From assembly GCF_004402235.1 (NCBI RefSeq), contig NZ_SOFS01000043.1:1-64000 (forward strand): a DNA stretch of 64,000 nt. The letters run 5' to 3'. Numbering within the stretch: the stretch's first letter is position 1; each line of letters starts with the position of its first letter. The notes below the pieces were generated by a model that was not told where the DNA came from, did no database searches, and saw only the letters and a list, made by a program, of their open reading frames with translations. The stretch is from Cryobacterium glucosi (GTDB lineage Bacteria; Actinomycetota; Actinomycetes; Actinomycetales; Microbacteriaceae). Shown piece by piece: positions 8,658 through 17,525 of the stretch. A program made the position numbers and the translations under genes.

Positions 8658-8876
8658 GTGAATCGAAAAGAGGAAGACCGCGCGGTCGAGCAGATCATTG
8701 TGCGACTGGAAAAGAAGTTTCCCAACGAACCGCCGACGAGTATTGAGAAGACCGTGCACGAGCAGCAGCTCGCTCTCGCCCGGAACCCGCTGCGGGACTA
8801 CATCCCCGTGCTGATCGAGCACGCGGTCAAGGACCGGTTGCGCCGGGCCGCACTGCACCTGCCCGCCGCGGCCTGA
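8658..8876 (+). CDS. three-helix-bundle dimerisation-domain small protein
   Basis: This 72-residue protein starts with GTG at 8658 after GAAGGG. It shows the pattern of the actinobacterial three-helix-bundle dimerisation-domain family: an N-terminal helix ending in LEKKFPNEPPTSIEKTV, a second helix, and the conserved NPLRDYIPVLIEHAVKDRLR C-terminal helix. Members are often encoded near stress or regulatory genes and are of unknown role. Its stop is only seven bases from the convergent IclR gene stop. Confidence 0.7.
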   Translation: MNRKEEDRAVEQIIVRLEKKFPNEPPTSIEKTVHEQQLALARNPLRDYIPVLIEHAVKDRLRRAALHLPAAA

Positions 8877-8883
8877 ACCACCC

Positions 8884-9597
8884 TCAGGCGAGCAGGGGCG
8901 CGAGTTCCCGTGCGCCCATCCTGAGCAGGGCGAGGAATTCCGCAGGGTCGCCGATCCGTGCAGCAGGGGCCGACAGGCAGAGCCCAGCGACGAGCGTTCC
9001 CTCCCGGTTCCGGATCGGGATCGCGAGACAGCCGTTCCCCGGCGCCCACGGGCTCGGGAAGTACGCGTAGCCGTCGGTCCGGACCGTTGCGAGCTGCCCG
9101 GCCAGGTCCGGGTCCTCGCCGAGTACCCCCGACTCGGCCCCTCGACGTTCTGCGAGCAGCAGCCGGCCCATCGCGCTCGTCTCGAGCGCCCGCGCGCTCC
9201 TGACGGACACGCTCGGCGGGTAGTCGGGGTCCGGATCGATCACCCGGACCCCGTCGCTGTCGTAACGCACGAGGTGGATGCCGCCACGGATGCGGGAGCG
9301 CAGCCGGTCGACGACCTCGCGCACAGCCTCCGGTGGCTGGGCGGGCGCGACCAGGCGGGCGAGTTCGACGACCTTGCGGCCGAGGGCGAACCCGCGCAGG
9401 TCCGGCATCCGCACGAGGTACTCGTCCTGGACCAGCAGGTTGAGCAGCCGGTACGCTGTCGCCTTCGGCAGCCCGAGGCTGTCCGAGATCTCCCGCGCTG
9501 TGACCCCCGACCCGCAGCGGGCCACCTCCTCGAGCACCGTCAGGGCGCTCTGGATGGCCTTCGGCTGGCGGGCACCGAGGTGCGCGGCGCCCGTCAC
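8884..9597 (-). CDS. IclR-family transcriptional regulator (amine locus)
   Basis: This 237-residue regulator has an N-terminal winged helix-turn-helix (~residues 15-75: VTAREISDSLGLPKATAYRLLNLL) and a C-terminal IclR effector domain. The effector domain ends in the usual glycine-rich strand region (GTLVAGLCLSAPAARI). It overlaps the end of the APC permease gene by four bases (ATGA), so both are one operon. The neighbouring permeases and copper amine oxidase suggest that it controls amine uptake and oxidation from the shared region at 11118-11391 (inference). The effector is not known. Confidence 0.88.
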   Translation of the reverse strand: MTGAAHLGARQPKAIQSALTVLEEVARCGSGVTAREISDSLGLPKATAYRLLNLLVQDEYLVRMPDLRGFALGRKVVELARLVAPAQPPEAVREVVDRLRSRIRGGIHLVRYDSDGVRVIDPDPDYPPSVSVRSARALETSAMGRLLLAERRGAESGVLGEDPDLAGQLATVRTDGYAYFPSPWAPGNGCLAIPIRNREGTLVAGLCLSAPAARIGDPAEFLALLRMGARELAPLLA

Positions 9598-11117
9598 GGG
9601 CCGGCCCGGCCCGATTCCCGCGCCGCGGCATCCGCCGGGCCCGGCCCGCCGAGGACGTCGCCGGTCACGGGCACGTCATAGACCCCGATGGTGTCCCGAA
9701 GCCAGGGGCGCCTCCGCAATCGCAGGCCGCACCAGGCGAGGCCGAGCGCCATCACGCCGAGGAAGACCCAGACCCCGAGCGCCCTGGCCGAGCCGCTCTC
9801 GACGGCGAGGTAGGTGACGAGCACGGCGCCCAGCAGCACGGCGGCGAGCACCGCGAACAACACCGGCCAGAAGGTGGCCTCGCCGATCCGCCGGAGGAAC
9901 ACGGGCGCGGCGACGCAGACGAGCAGGTACGCGGTCATGTAGCCGCCAGCGGCCCCGACGATGAGCACCTCCATGGTCTGCCAGATGCTGCCGGACAGCG
10001 CGATCGTCGTGAGCAGCACCGCCGTGATCACCGTCATCGCGACGAGTGCAGCGCCGAACGGCGTGCGATAGCGCGGGTGGGTGCGCCCGAACCTGCTCGG
10101 CAGCAGGCCCTCCCGGCCCATCGAGAAGAGCACCCGCACGAGCGCGGTCGTCGACGCGATCGCACAGGCCAGGAACGAGGTCGCGATGCTGACGTCGAGG
10201 AGCAGGCCGACCGCGTCGATCCCGTATGCGGCGGCGAGATCGTTGACCGGGGACGCGCTCGCCGCGATCGTGCCACCGAGGGCGGAGAACCCGACGAGCT
10301 GGCTGAACGAGGCGAGCAGGTAGAGCATCCCCGACCCGAGCACGGTGAACACGATCGCCCGCGGGATGCTCGCGTACGGGCGTTTCGCCTCGACACCGAG
10401 GGTTGAGGCGCTCTCAAAGCCGACGAAGGCCGTGAGGGCGAGGGCGGACCCGACCGCGAAGTTGGCGGGGTCGATTCCGCCCGGCGCGAGCTGCGACCAG
10501 TCGAGCACCGGCCAGAGTCGCACGAGCAGCGCGACAACGAGCACGACGATGATGAGCACCGAGACCGCCTCGACGAGCAGGGTGATCCTGGTCGAGAGAC
10601 GGATGCCGCGGGCCAGCACGAGCAGGCACAGTGCCGCCATGACGACGATCAGCAGGCCCGCGACGAGGACGGACCCGGTGAGCGCCGGCCAGAACCTGCC
10701 GACCACGATCGTGAGGTAGTACCCGGCGCCGCCGAGCGCGAACATCGAAATGAATCCGTAGCCGACGAGCAGGCCGACGCCGGCGACGAACGCCGCCATC
10801 GTGCCGAGCCCGCGGGAGACGAAGGTGTAGATCGACCCGGCAGCGGCGATGCGCCGGGTGAACTGGTTGATCGTCGTCGCGACGAGGAACGCGAGCAGCA
10901 TCGCGGTCGCGAGCGACCACACCGTCGCGCCGCCGGCGACGACGGCGACGAGGAGCGGGATCGTGGTCGCGGCGGCGGATGGGGCGACGGCGGACACGGA
11001 CTGCGCGAGCACGTCGAGGAATCCCACGCTGCGCCGGTCGAGGCCATCGACGGGCGAGCGGGTTCCGATGCCGTCGACCGGCTGCGGATCGTTGATGGCC
11101 CTGGCCAGTGCGGTCAT
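9594..11117 (-). CDS. APC-family amino acid/amine permease 1
   Basis: This 507-residue integral membrane protein has about 12 to 14 hydrophobic segments and the APC hallmarks: an early SAVAPSAAATTIPLL helix 1 break, IYTFVSRGLG, FVGFESASTLGVEAKRPYASIPRA and FSMGREGLLPSRFGRTHPRYRTP. It should import an amino acid or amine by proton coupling. It is the first gene of an operon with the IclR regulator and is divergent from the second permease and amine oxidase. The substrate is inferred as an amine from context. Confidence 0.85.
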   Translation of the reverse strand: MTALARAINDPQPVDGIGTRSPVDGLDRRSVGFLDVLAQSVSAVAPSAAATTIPLLVAVVAGGATVWSLATAMLLAFLVATTINQFTRRIAAAGSIYTFVSRGLGTMAAFVAGVGLLVGYGFISMFALGGAGYYLTIVVGRFWPALTGSVLVAGLLIVVMAALCLLVLARGIRLSTRITLLVEAVSVLIIVVLVVALLVRLWPVLDWSQLAPGGIDPANFAVGSALALTAFVGFESASTLGVEAKRPYASIPRAIVFTVLGSGMLYLLASFSQLVGFSALGGTIAASASPVNDLAAAYGIDAVGLLLDVSIATSFLACAIASTTALVRVLFSMGREGLLPSRFGRTHPRYRTPFGAALVAMTVITAVLLTTIALSGSIWQTMEVLIVGAAGGYMTAYLLVCVAAPVFLRRIGEATFWPVLFAVLAAVLLGAVLVTYLAVESGSARALGVWVFLGVMALGLAWCGLRLRRRPWLRDTIGVYDVPVTGDVLGGPGPADAAARESGRAGP

Positions 11118-11391
11118 CGGTCCGGCCTCGTTCTTTCTCGTTCACAAGCTCACGGTCGGGGGCGGCGGTGCGGAGCCTCAGGCTAACCATCCGGCGTTGC
11201 GGCCGCGCTTCGGGAGTGTTTCGGTCGCGTGACCGCCGAGTGGGACAACGGGCGGCCCGTGTCTCATTCGGGCCGCCCGGACGTTTACCCCGGCGAGACC
11301 GGTCGGCAACAGGGGTCCGACAGGCTGGCCGCAGACCTTCCGCACCGCCTCCCCGACTTTCCCTGACGAACCCGCTCGAGCTGGAGATGAC
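11118..11391. promoter_or_regulatory. shared divergent regulatory region of the amine locus
   Basis: These 274 bases separate two divergently read permease genes and should hold promoters for both operons and the IclR operator. The most obvious element is the perfect 11-bp-stem hairpin at 11249-11279. No confident -35/-10 pair or IclR palindrome was identified apart from it. Confidence 0.5.
11249..11279. promoter_or_regulatory. perfect inverted repeat in the leader of the amine-oxidase operon
   Basis: CGGGCGGCCCG (11249-11259) pairs perfectly with CGGGCCGCCCG (11269-11279) around a nine-base loop. It lies 112 bases upstream of the permease start at 11392. As RNA it would form a very stable hairpin on either strand, so it could be an attenuator or transcript end. 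As DNA it could be an operator. There is no U-tract. Confidence 0.55.
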
Positions 11392-12876
11392 ATGACCCTC
11401 ACGAAAGATCCAACGGCATCCGTTGGCACACTGCCCGCCGAACGTTCCCTGACCGGTTCCCTCGGCGTCACGTCGATCGTGCTGATGGTCGTGGCCGCCG
11501 CAGCGCCGCTCACCGTCATCGGCGGCTCGGCTCCGCTTGGCATCCTGCTCGGCAACGGGGTCGGATTCCCCTCGATGTTCGCCATCGCGGCGATCGTCCT
11601 GCTCTTCTTCTCCGTCGGCCTCGCCGCGATGACCAAGCACGTGCCGAAGCCCGGCGCGTTCTTCACCTTCGTGAACTACGGGCTCGGCAAGCCGGCCGGC
11701 CTCGCGACGGCCTTCCTCGCGCTTCTCACATACACGACCATCCAGGTCTCGGTCTACGGGTACGTCGGCTACATCCTGAGCGTCACGCTCACGGGCCTCG
11801 GCGCACCGGCCCTGCCCTGGTATCTCTACTCGCTCGCGGCCGTCGCCCTCGTCGGGTTCCTCGGCTACCGGCACATCGACCTGAGCTCGAAGGTGCTCGG
11901 GGTGCTCCTGCTCGGCGAGGTCGGCGTCGTGCTCGCGCTCGTCGTCGCGGTGGTCGTCAACGGCGGCCCTGAGGGCCTCTCGATGGCGCCCTTCGAACCG
12001 AACAACGTGCTCACCGGCTCCCCGGCGATCGGCCTGATGTTCGCGATCGCCGCCTTCATCGGCTTCGAGTCCACCGCGATCTTCCGTGACGAGGCGAAGG
12101 ACCCCGGCCGCACCATCCCGCGGGCCACCTACGTCGCCGTGATCGGCATCGGCGTCTTCTACACGCTCGCGTCCTGGGCGCTTGTGATGGCGTGGGGACC
12201 GAGCGGCGTCGTCGCCCAGGCCGCGGAGAACCCGGGCGCGATGATCCTGATCACGACCCTCGCCTACCTCGGACCGATCGGGCAGGTCGTGATGAACGTG
12301 CTGCTCATCACGAGCATGTTCGCGTGCGTGCTGTCCTTCCACAACGTGATCACCCGCTACCAGCACTCGATGTCCAACGCCCGGGTCCTTCCCGACTTCC
12401 TCGGCCGGGTGCACACGAAGCACTCCGCACCCCACCTCTCCTCGATCGTGCAGACCGCGACAGCCGCGATCCTGACGATCCTGTTCGCGGTGCTCGGCCT
12501 CGACCCGGTGCTCCAGGTCTTTACCTGGTTCTCCGGCGTCGCGACCCTCGCGATCGCCGTCCTGATGGCCGTCACGAGCGTCGCGGTCGTCGTCTACTTC
12601 GCCCGCACCAGGAAGGACAGGCGACTCTGGAACACGGTGATCGCCCCGGTGCTCGGCCTCCTCGGACTGCTCGGCGCCGCGGTGCTCATCGCCACGAACT
12701 TCCCCTTCCTCGTCGGTGACGTCGACGCCGACGGTGCCCCCGTGTTCGGCGTCGTGAGCGCGGTCCTGCTCGGCCTCGTCGTGCTCTTCCCGCTCGGCGG
12801 ACTCGTGCAGGCGCTCATCCTCAAGCGCACCAACCGGGTCGCATACGACCAGATCACGGATGCCATCGGCGGGTGA
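11392..12876 (+). CDS. APC-family amino acid/amine permease 2
   Basis: This 494-residue membrane protein is distinct from permease 1 but belongs to the same superfamily. It has the helix-1 APLTVIGG break, FVNYGLGKPAG, IGFESTAIFRDEAKDPGRTIPRA and a run of about 12 hydrophobic segments. The ATG has GGAG seven bases upstream. Its stop is 58 bases before the copper amine oxidase start, so the two are probably co-transcribed. The likely role is uptake of the primary amine oxidised by that enzyme (inference). Confidence 0.87.
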   Translation: MTLTKDPTASVGTLPAERSLTGSLGVTSIVLMVVAAAAPLTVIGGSAPLGILLGNGVGFPSMFAIAAIVLLFFSVGLAAMTKHVPKPGAFFTFVNYGLGKPAGLATAFLALLTYTTIQVSVYGYVGYILSVTLTGLGAPALPWYLYSLAAVALVGFLGYRHIDLSSKVLGVLLLGEVGVVLALVVAVVVNGGPEGLSMAPFEPNNVLTGSPAIGLMFAIAAFIGFESTAIFRDEAKDPGRTIPRATYVAVIGIGVFYTLASWALVMAWGPSGVVAQAAENPGAMILITTLAYLGPIGQVVMNVLLITSMFACVLSFHNVITRYQHSMSNARVLPDFLGRVHTKHSAPHLSSIVQTATAAILTILFAVLGLDPVLQVFTWFSGVATLAIAVLMAVTSVAVVVYFARTRKDRRLWNTVIAPVLGLLGLLGAAVLIATNFPFLVGDVDADGAPVFGVVSAVLLGLVVLFPLGGLVQALILKRTNRVAYDQITDAIGG

Positions 12877-12934
12877 CCCGCTGACCCCGCCCGCAGCATC
12901 CGCTCACCTCTCACCACCCTTCGACTGGAGAACC

Positions 12935-14998
12935 ATGACCATCACCGATCTCGACACCCCGCACGGCCACCACGAACACGGCGGCCACGATCACGACCAC
13001 GGCCAGCACGACGCCGGGACCGTGCCGAGCCACCCGGTCGGCAGCCTCACCGCCGCAGAGTTCGAGACCGTGCGCGACGTCGTCACGGCGGGCGCCGACT
13101 GGAACGCGACCACCCGCTTCGCCTATGTCGGGCTGTGGGAACCGCACAAGCGTGAGGTCCTCGCCTGGCAGGACGGCACCGGGCCGCTTCCCGACCGGCA
13201 GGCCCGGGTGATGCTTCTCGACATGGAGACCGGCCGGTCGACGGATAACATCGTCTCCATCCCCGGTCGCGCGGTGCTCACGACGAGCGTGCTCGACGGG
13301 TCGGCCGGCCAGCTGCCCGTGCTGCTCGCCGAGTTCGACGCGATCGCCGGGATCGTCGCCGAGGACCCGCGCTGGGTCGCCGCACTCGCCGCGCGGGGCA
13401 CCACGATCGAAGAGGTCGTTGTCGTGCCGCTCTCTGCCGGGCACTACGACTACCCGGAAGAGGTCGGCCGCCGGATCGTCCGGGTGCTCGCGTTCCGCCA
13501 GGACTACCCGGAGGACCACCCCTGGGCGCACCCGGTCGATGGGCTCTCCGCCTACGTCGACACCGCCTCCCGCACCATCACGCGCCTCATCGACGTCGGC
13601 ACCCTCGACATCCCGGCGGAGAGCGGCAACTTCGACGACCCGGCCGTGCAGGGCGCCCCGCTCACGACCCTCAAGCCGATCGTGATCTCCCAGCCGGAAG
13701 GACCGAGCTTCACGGTCGACGGCGAGTGGGTGAGCTGGGCGAACTGGAAGTTCCAGGTCGGCTTCGATACCCGCGAGGGCCTCGTGCTGCGCCAGCTCTC
13801 CTTCACGGACGCGGGGGAGGAGCGCCCGGTCATCTACCGGGCCTCGATCAACGAGATGCTCGTGCCATACGGGGACCCGTCCCCGGTGCGGTTCTGGCAG
13901 AACTATTTCGATACCGGAGAGTACCTCTTCGGCCGGTTCACCAACTCCCTCGCGCTCGGCTGCGACTGCGTCGGCGAGATCAAGTACTTCGACGCCGTCC
14001 TCGCCGACGAACTCGGCAACCCGTTCACGATCAAGAACGGCATCTGCATGCACGAGGAGGACGTCGGAACGCTCTGGAAGCACGGCGACATGTTCACCGG
14101 CTCCAACGAGGTGCGCCGGCAGCGGCGACTCGTGATCAGTTTCTTCACCACCGTCGGCAACTACGACTACGGGTTCTACTGGTACCTGTCCCTCGACGGC
14201 ACCATCGAGTGCGAGGCCAAGCTCACCGGCATCCTCTTCACATCGGCATACCCGGGGATCGGGGAGCCTATCGGAGAGACCGCGATCGAGGGAGACTACG
14301 CGTATGCCAGCGAGGTCGCTCCCGGGCTCGGCGCCCCGTACCACCAGCACCTCTTCAGCGCGCGGCTCGACATGATGGTCGACGGGCTGTCCAACGCCGT
14401 CGACGAGATCGACGGCGTGCGCTTGCCGATGGGGCCGGGCAACCCGCACGGCAACGCCTTCACCAAGAAGACGACCCGGCTCACGAGTGAGGCGGGCTCC
14501 GGGCGGGTCGCCGACGCATCCGTCGCCAGGGCCTGGCACATCGTCAACACCGAGAAGACCAACCGGCTCGGGCGCCCGACCGGCTATGTTCTGCAGCCGG
14601 AGCAGTCTCCGACGCTGATGGCCGACCCGGGGTCTTCGATCGCGAAGCGCGCCGAGTTCGCAACGAAGCACCTCTTCGTGACGCAGTACGACCCGGCGGA
14701 GCAGTTCGCGGCCGGTGACTTCGTGCACCAGAACCCGGGCGGGGACGGCATCACGAAGTACATCGCGGGCGACAGGTCGATCGACGGCGAGGACATCGTG
14801 CTCTGGCACACCTTCGGGCCGACGCACTTCCCCCGGATCGAGGACTGGCCGGTGATGCCGGTCGACTACGCGAAGTTCACGCTCAAGCCATACGGCTTCT
14901 TCGGTGCGAACCCCGCGATGAACGTGCCGGCAAACGAACCGGTGTCGCACTGCTCGCACGGCCACGACGGCGCGGCGCACGAGCACACGCACCACTAG
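12935..14998 (+). CDS. copper-containing primary-amine oxidase (topaquinone enzyme)
   Basis: This 687-residue enzyme oxidatively deaminates primary amines to aldehydes with release of ammonia and hydrogen peroxide. The topaquinone precursor is Y410 in VGNYDYGFYW. The catalytic base is D326 in QNYFDTGEY, 84 residues before the Tyr as in the Arthrobacter globiformis enzyme. Copper ligands are H470 and H472 (YHQH) and H631 (GPTHFPR). Both ends carry His-rich extensions (residues ~9-25 and the last ~18), which the core family lacks. The start at 12935 has GGAG five bases upstream. Tyramine or phenethylamine-type substrates are plausible but not shown. Confidence 0.94.
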   Translation: MTITDLDTPHGHHEHGGHDHDHGQHDAGTVPSHPVGSLTAAEFETVRDVVTAGADWNATTRFAYVGLWEPHKREVLAWQDGTGPLPDRQARVMLLDMETGRSTDNIVSIPGRAVLTTSVLDGSAGQLPVLLAEFDAIAGIVAEDPRWVAALAARGTTIEEVVVVPLSAGHYDYPEEVGRRIVRVLAFRQDYPEDHPWAHPVDGLSAYVDTASRTITRLIDVGTLDIPAESGNFDDPAVQGAPLTTLKPIVISQPEGPSFTVDGEWVSWANWKFQVGFDTREGLVLRQLSFTDAGEERPVIYRASINEMLVPYGDPSPVRFWQNYFDTGEYLFGRFTNSLALGCDCVGEIKYFDAVLADELGNPFTIKNGICMHEEDVGTLWKHGDMFTGSNEVRRQRRLVISFFTTVGNYDYGFYWYLSLDGTIECEAKLTGILFTSAYPGIGEPIGETAIEGDYAYASEVAPGLGAPYHQHLFSARLDMMVDGLSNAVDEIDGVRLPMGPGNPHGNAFTKKTTRLTSEAGSGRVADASVARAWHIVNTEKTNRLGRPTGYVLQPEQSPTLMADPGSSIAKRAEFATKHLFVTQYDPAEQFAAGDFVHQNPGGDGITKYIAGDRSIDGEDIVLWHTFGPTHFPRIEDWPVMPVDYAKFTLKPYGFFGANPAMNVPANEPVSHCSHGHDGAAHEHTHH

Positions 14999-15016
14999 GA
15001 CGAGAGGAGAGCGCTG

Positions 15017-15559
15017 GTGACCTGGGCACTGCACGGAATCATGATCGGCGGCGCGTCGCTCAACCTCTGCTGCGTGCTCGGCAGCCGGCGCTCCCGGTCG
15101 GGCCTCGCGGTCGTCTCCACCCTCGTGATGCTCGCCGCGATGACGGATTCCGCCTTCGGTGTCTTCGGCCTCGGGCCCTTGCCGTGGGCGGCGATCCTGA
15201 TCGCCTGGGGACTGACCTGTTCGGCGCTGCTCCGCCGCCGTACCGCCACGGGCGCGCCTCGGAATGCGACACCTCACGGAGGTGCGGGGCAGACGATGCT
15301 GCTGCACCACCCGCTCGGCCTCGTGGTCACGGCCGGCCAGCTGATGGCGCACACGGTGATGTCCCCGGGCGGCGCCGCCGCAGCGGGGCACACCCACTCG
15401 GATTCGCTCTTGCTGCCCCTGGTCTGCGTGGCAGGCGGGGCGTTCGTGGTGTGGTCCCTCGTGCTGCTCGTGACCGAGAGCCGCACCCGGCTCGAACGCG
15501 GCAACCTCCTCGGGATGTCGGCCATGACGGCGGCGATGGCCGTGATGCCCTTCGCCTGA
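15017..15559 (+). CDS. small multi-pass membrane protein linked to the amine oxidase
   Basis: This 180-residue protein starts with GTG at 15017, 18 bases after the amine oxidase stop and behind GAGGAGA. It has about five hydrophobic segments and a loop rich in His and Met between the third and later helices (LLHHPLGL, LMAHTVMSPGG, GHTHSDS). I do not recognise a family. Its position directly after a copper enzyme, together with the His/Met content, makes a metal-handling or maturation role possible (inference). It could also be an unrelated membrane protein of the operon. Confidence 0.65.
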   Translation: MTWALHGIMIGGASLNLCCVLGSRRSRSGLAVVSTLVMLAAMTDSAFGVFGLGPLPWAAILIAWGLTCSALLRRRTATGAPRNATPHGGAGQTMLLHHPLGLVVTAGQLMAHTVMSPGGAAAAGHTHSDSLLLPLVCVAGGAFVVWSLVLLVTESRTRLERGNLLGMSAMTAAMAVMPFA

Positions 15560-15586
15560 GCCGCTACGCAGGACTCCCGGTGGGAA

Positions 15587-16114
15587 TCAGGCGGGCTCCC
15601 ACGGCAGGCGCTGTTCGAAGGGGACCGGCGCGAGCGGGATCATCACGACCGGCCGGTGCTGGCGATGCGCGAGGCGCACCGCGATCGAACCGCTGAAGAA
15701 GGCCTGAAGTCCCGCTCGGACGCTTGACTCCCGGGTACCCACGACGATCATGGCGGCGCCGAGGGTGTCGGCGAGTGTGCCGATCGCGAGGGCGGGGTCC
15801 CCGGCGAGTGCCCGGGTGCTCCACGCGACCGGGCGGCCTTCGAGCGCAGCCGTGAGCCGTGCGGCGAGCCGGGGAGGAAGAGCCTCGTCGGCGAGGTCAA
15901 CGACATCGGGATCGAAGGAGAGCGAGGTCACGCTGCCGTCCGGGTGTTCCTCGATCACGTAGCGTCCGGTGTCGACCCACGCGCAGACGAGCTCCGCACC
16001 GAAGTGCTCCGCGAAGACGGCGGCCTGCTGCACGACGGCATCCGGCTGGCCGGTGTCGACCCCGACGACGATCCTCGCGGTCTGCCGGCGATCATTCGGC
16101 TGTGCGGTGGTCAC
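15587..16114 (-). CDS. universal stress protein (UspA family)
   Basis: The 175-residue single-domain USP begins with GTG behind GAAGGAGG. It shows the first strand IVVGVDTGQPD, the central AMIVVGTRESS and the nucleotide-loop-like GLQAFFSGSIAVRLAHRQHRPVVMIP. The ATP-binding pattern G-x2-G-x9-G(S/T) is only partly kept, because FFSGSIA stands where GSVS/T usually occurs. It is divergent from the glycosyltransferase pair and convergent with the 15017 gene. Confidence 0.85.
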   Translation of the reverse strand: MTTAQPNDRRQTARIVVGVDTGQPDAVVQQAAVFAEHFGAELVCAWVDTGRYVIEEHPDGSVTSLSFDPDVVDLADEALPPRLAARLTAALEGRPVAWSTRALAGDPALAIGTLADTLGAAMIVVGTRESSVRAGLQAFFSGSIAVRLAHRQHRPVVMIPLAPVPFEQRLPWEPA

Positions 16115-16235
16115 GGGGCCTCCTTCGACCCCACCCTAGCCCTGTCGGGCAGCACAGGCACCTCACAGGTCTTCCTTTCCGCACTCATAACGCGGCCAGT
16201 GCTCCGGCATAGGCTCTGGGCGGAGAGTGGCCACC

Positions 16236-17525
16236 ATGACCCGATCAGCAGCTCTCGCCCTCGACGTCGTCGTGCCCGTGTACAACGAACAGCAGACCCT
16301 CGCGCGCAGCATCCGTGTGCTGCACGCGTACCTGACCGACCAGTTCGAGGAACCCTGGCGCGTCACCATTGCGAACAACGCCAGCACCGACAACACCGCC
16401 GCGATCGCCGACTCGCTCACGGCCGAACTGCCGGGCGTCCACGCCGTGCACCTCGTCGAGAAGGGCAGGGGCCGGGCGCTCAAGCGGGTCTGGCTCGCCT
16501 CGCCCGCCGCAGTCGTCGCATACGTCGACGTGGACCTCTCCACCGACCTCCGCGCGCTCCCGCCGCTCGTCGCCCCGCTGCTCTCCGGCCACTCCGATGT
16601 CGCCATCGGCAGCCGGCTGTCGCGCGGGTCCCGCGTCACCCGCGGCGGCAAGCGCGAGTTCATCTCCCGAAGCTACAACGCCCTCGTCCGCACGACGATG
16701 GGCGTCGAATTCAGCGACGCCCAGTGCGGCTTCAAGGCGATGCGCCGCGACGTCGCCCAGCGGGTGCTCCCCCTCGTGGAGGACAACGGCTGGTTCTTCG
16801 ACACCGAGATGCTCATCATCGCCGAGCGCGCCGGGCTCCGGATCCACGAGGTGCCCGTCGACTGGATCGACGACCCCGACAGCCGGGTCGACGTCGTCGG
16901 TACCGCCGCCGACGACCTCAAGGGCCTGGTCCGGGTGGCGCACTCGCTCGTTACCGGCAGGATCCCCGTCGACGAGATCTACGCCGAGCTCGGCCGACCG
17001 CCGTTCGAACCGCCGACCCCGCCGACCTTCCTCGGCCAGGTGCTGCGCTTCGGCGTGATCGGCGTGCTGTCGACCATCGCGTTCGCGCTGCTCTACCTCG
17101 TGCTCCAGTACGTGATGCCGGCCCAGCTGGCCAATTTCCTGTCCCTGCTCATCACCGCGATCGCGAACACCTGGGCCAACCGACGCCTCACCTTCGGCGT
17201 GCGCGGGCGGCGAGGCGCGGTCAAGCACCAGGCGCAGGGCCTCGTGATCTTCGGCCTGGCCTGGCTCGTGACGAGCGGATCCCTCCTCGTGCTGCACCTT
17301 GTCCGCGCGGATGCCGGGCCCCAGGCCGAGATCATCGTGCTCACGGCGGCCAATCTCCTCGCGACCGTGATGCGGTTCGTGCTGCTGCGGCTCTGGGTCT
17401 TCCGGAGCCAGCGGACGCCGGCCCCGACCAGGACGGAACCACGCACCTCCCGCGACGAAGTGACCTCCCGCGACGAGCCCTCCCGGAGGGACGCCCCCGC
17501 CAGACAGGAAGTGACCAGTTCATGA
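16236..17525 (+). CDS. GT2 glycosyltransferase with C-terminal GtrA domain (YkcC-like)
   Basis: Residues ~10-235 form a DPM1-type GT2 domain with VVVPVYNEQQTL, NNASTDNT, VAYVDVDLSTD and the membrane-proximal FDTEMLIIAERAGLRIHEVPVDW. It probably transfers a sugar from a nucleotide to polyprenyl phosphate. A four-helix GtrA domain follows (~265-400), which may flip the product. The tail is polar and repetitive, with a 14-bp direct repeat coding TSRDE twice. The ATG at 16236 has GGAG ten bases upstream; GTG 16227 is too close to it. It overlaps the next gene by four bases. Confidence 0.87.
   Translation: MTRSAALALDVVVPVYNEQQTLARSIRVLHAYLTDQFEEPWRVTIANNASTDNTAAIADSLTAELPGVHAVHLVEKGRGRALKRVWLASPAAVVAYVDVDLSTDLRALPPLVAPLLSGHSDVAIGSRLSRGSRVTRGGKREFISRSYNALVRTTMGVEFSDAQCGFKAMRRDVAQRVLPLVEDNGWFFDTEMLIIAERAGLRIHEVPVDWIDDPDSRVDVVGTAADDLKGLVRVAHSLVTGRIPVDEIYAELGRPPFEPPTPPTFLGQVLRFGVIGVLSTIAFALLYLVLQYVMPAQLANFLSLLITAIANTWANRRLTFGVRGRRGAVKHQAQGLVIFGLAWLVTSGSLLVLHLVRADAGPQAEIIVLTAANLLATVMRFVLLRLWVFRSQRTPAPTRTEPRTSRDEVTSRDEPSRRDAPARQEVTSS
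17445..17476 (+). repeat. 14-bp direct repeat in the GT2 tail
   Basis: ACCTCCCGCGACGA occurs at 17445-17458 and again at 17463-17476, an 18-bp (six-codon) period coding repeated TSRDE. Confidence 0.7.

Noticed and set aside
12911..15397. 828-residue minus-strand frame opposite the amine oxidase.
   Set aside because: Low-complexity shadow of a gene with clear cofactor and copper residues on the plus strand.
15944..17521. Upstream extension of the GT39 frame, giving a 1236-residue protein.
   Set aside because: It is the out-of-frame shadow of the USP and GT2 genes, rich in Arg and Pro. The coupled ATGA start at 17522 is convincing.
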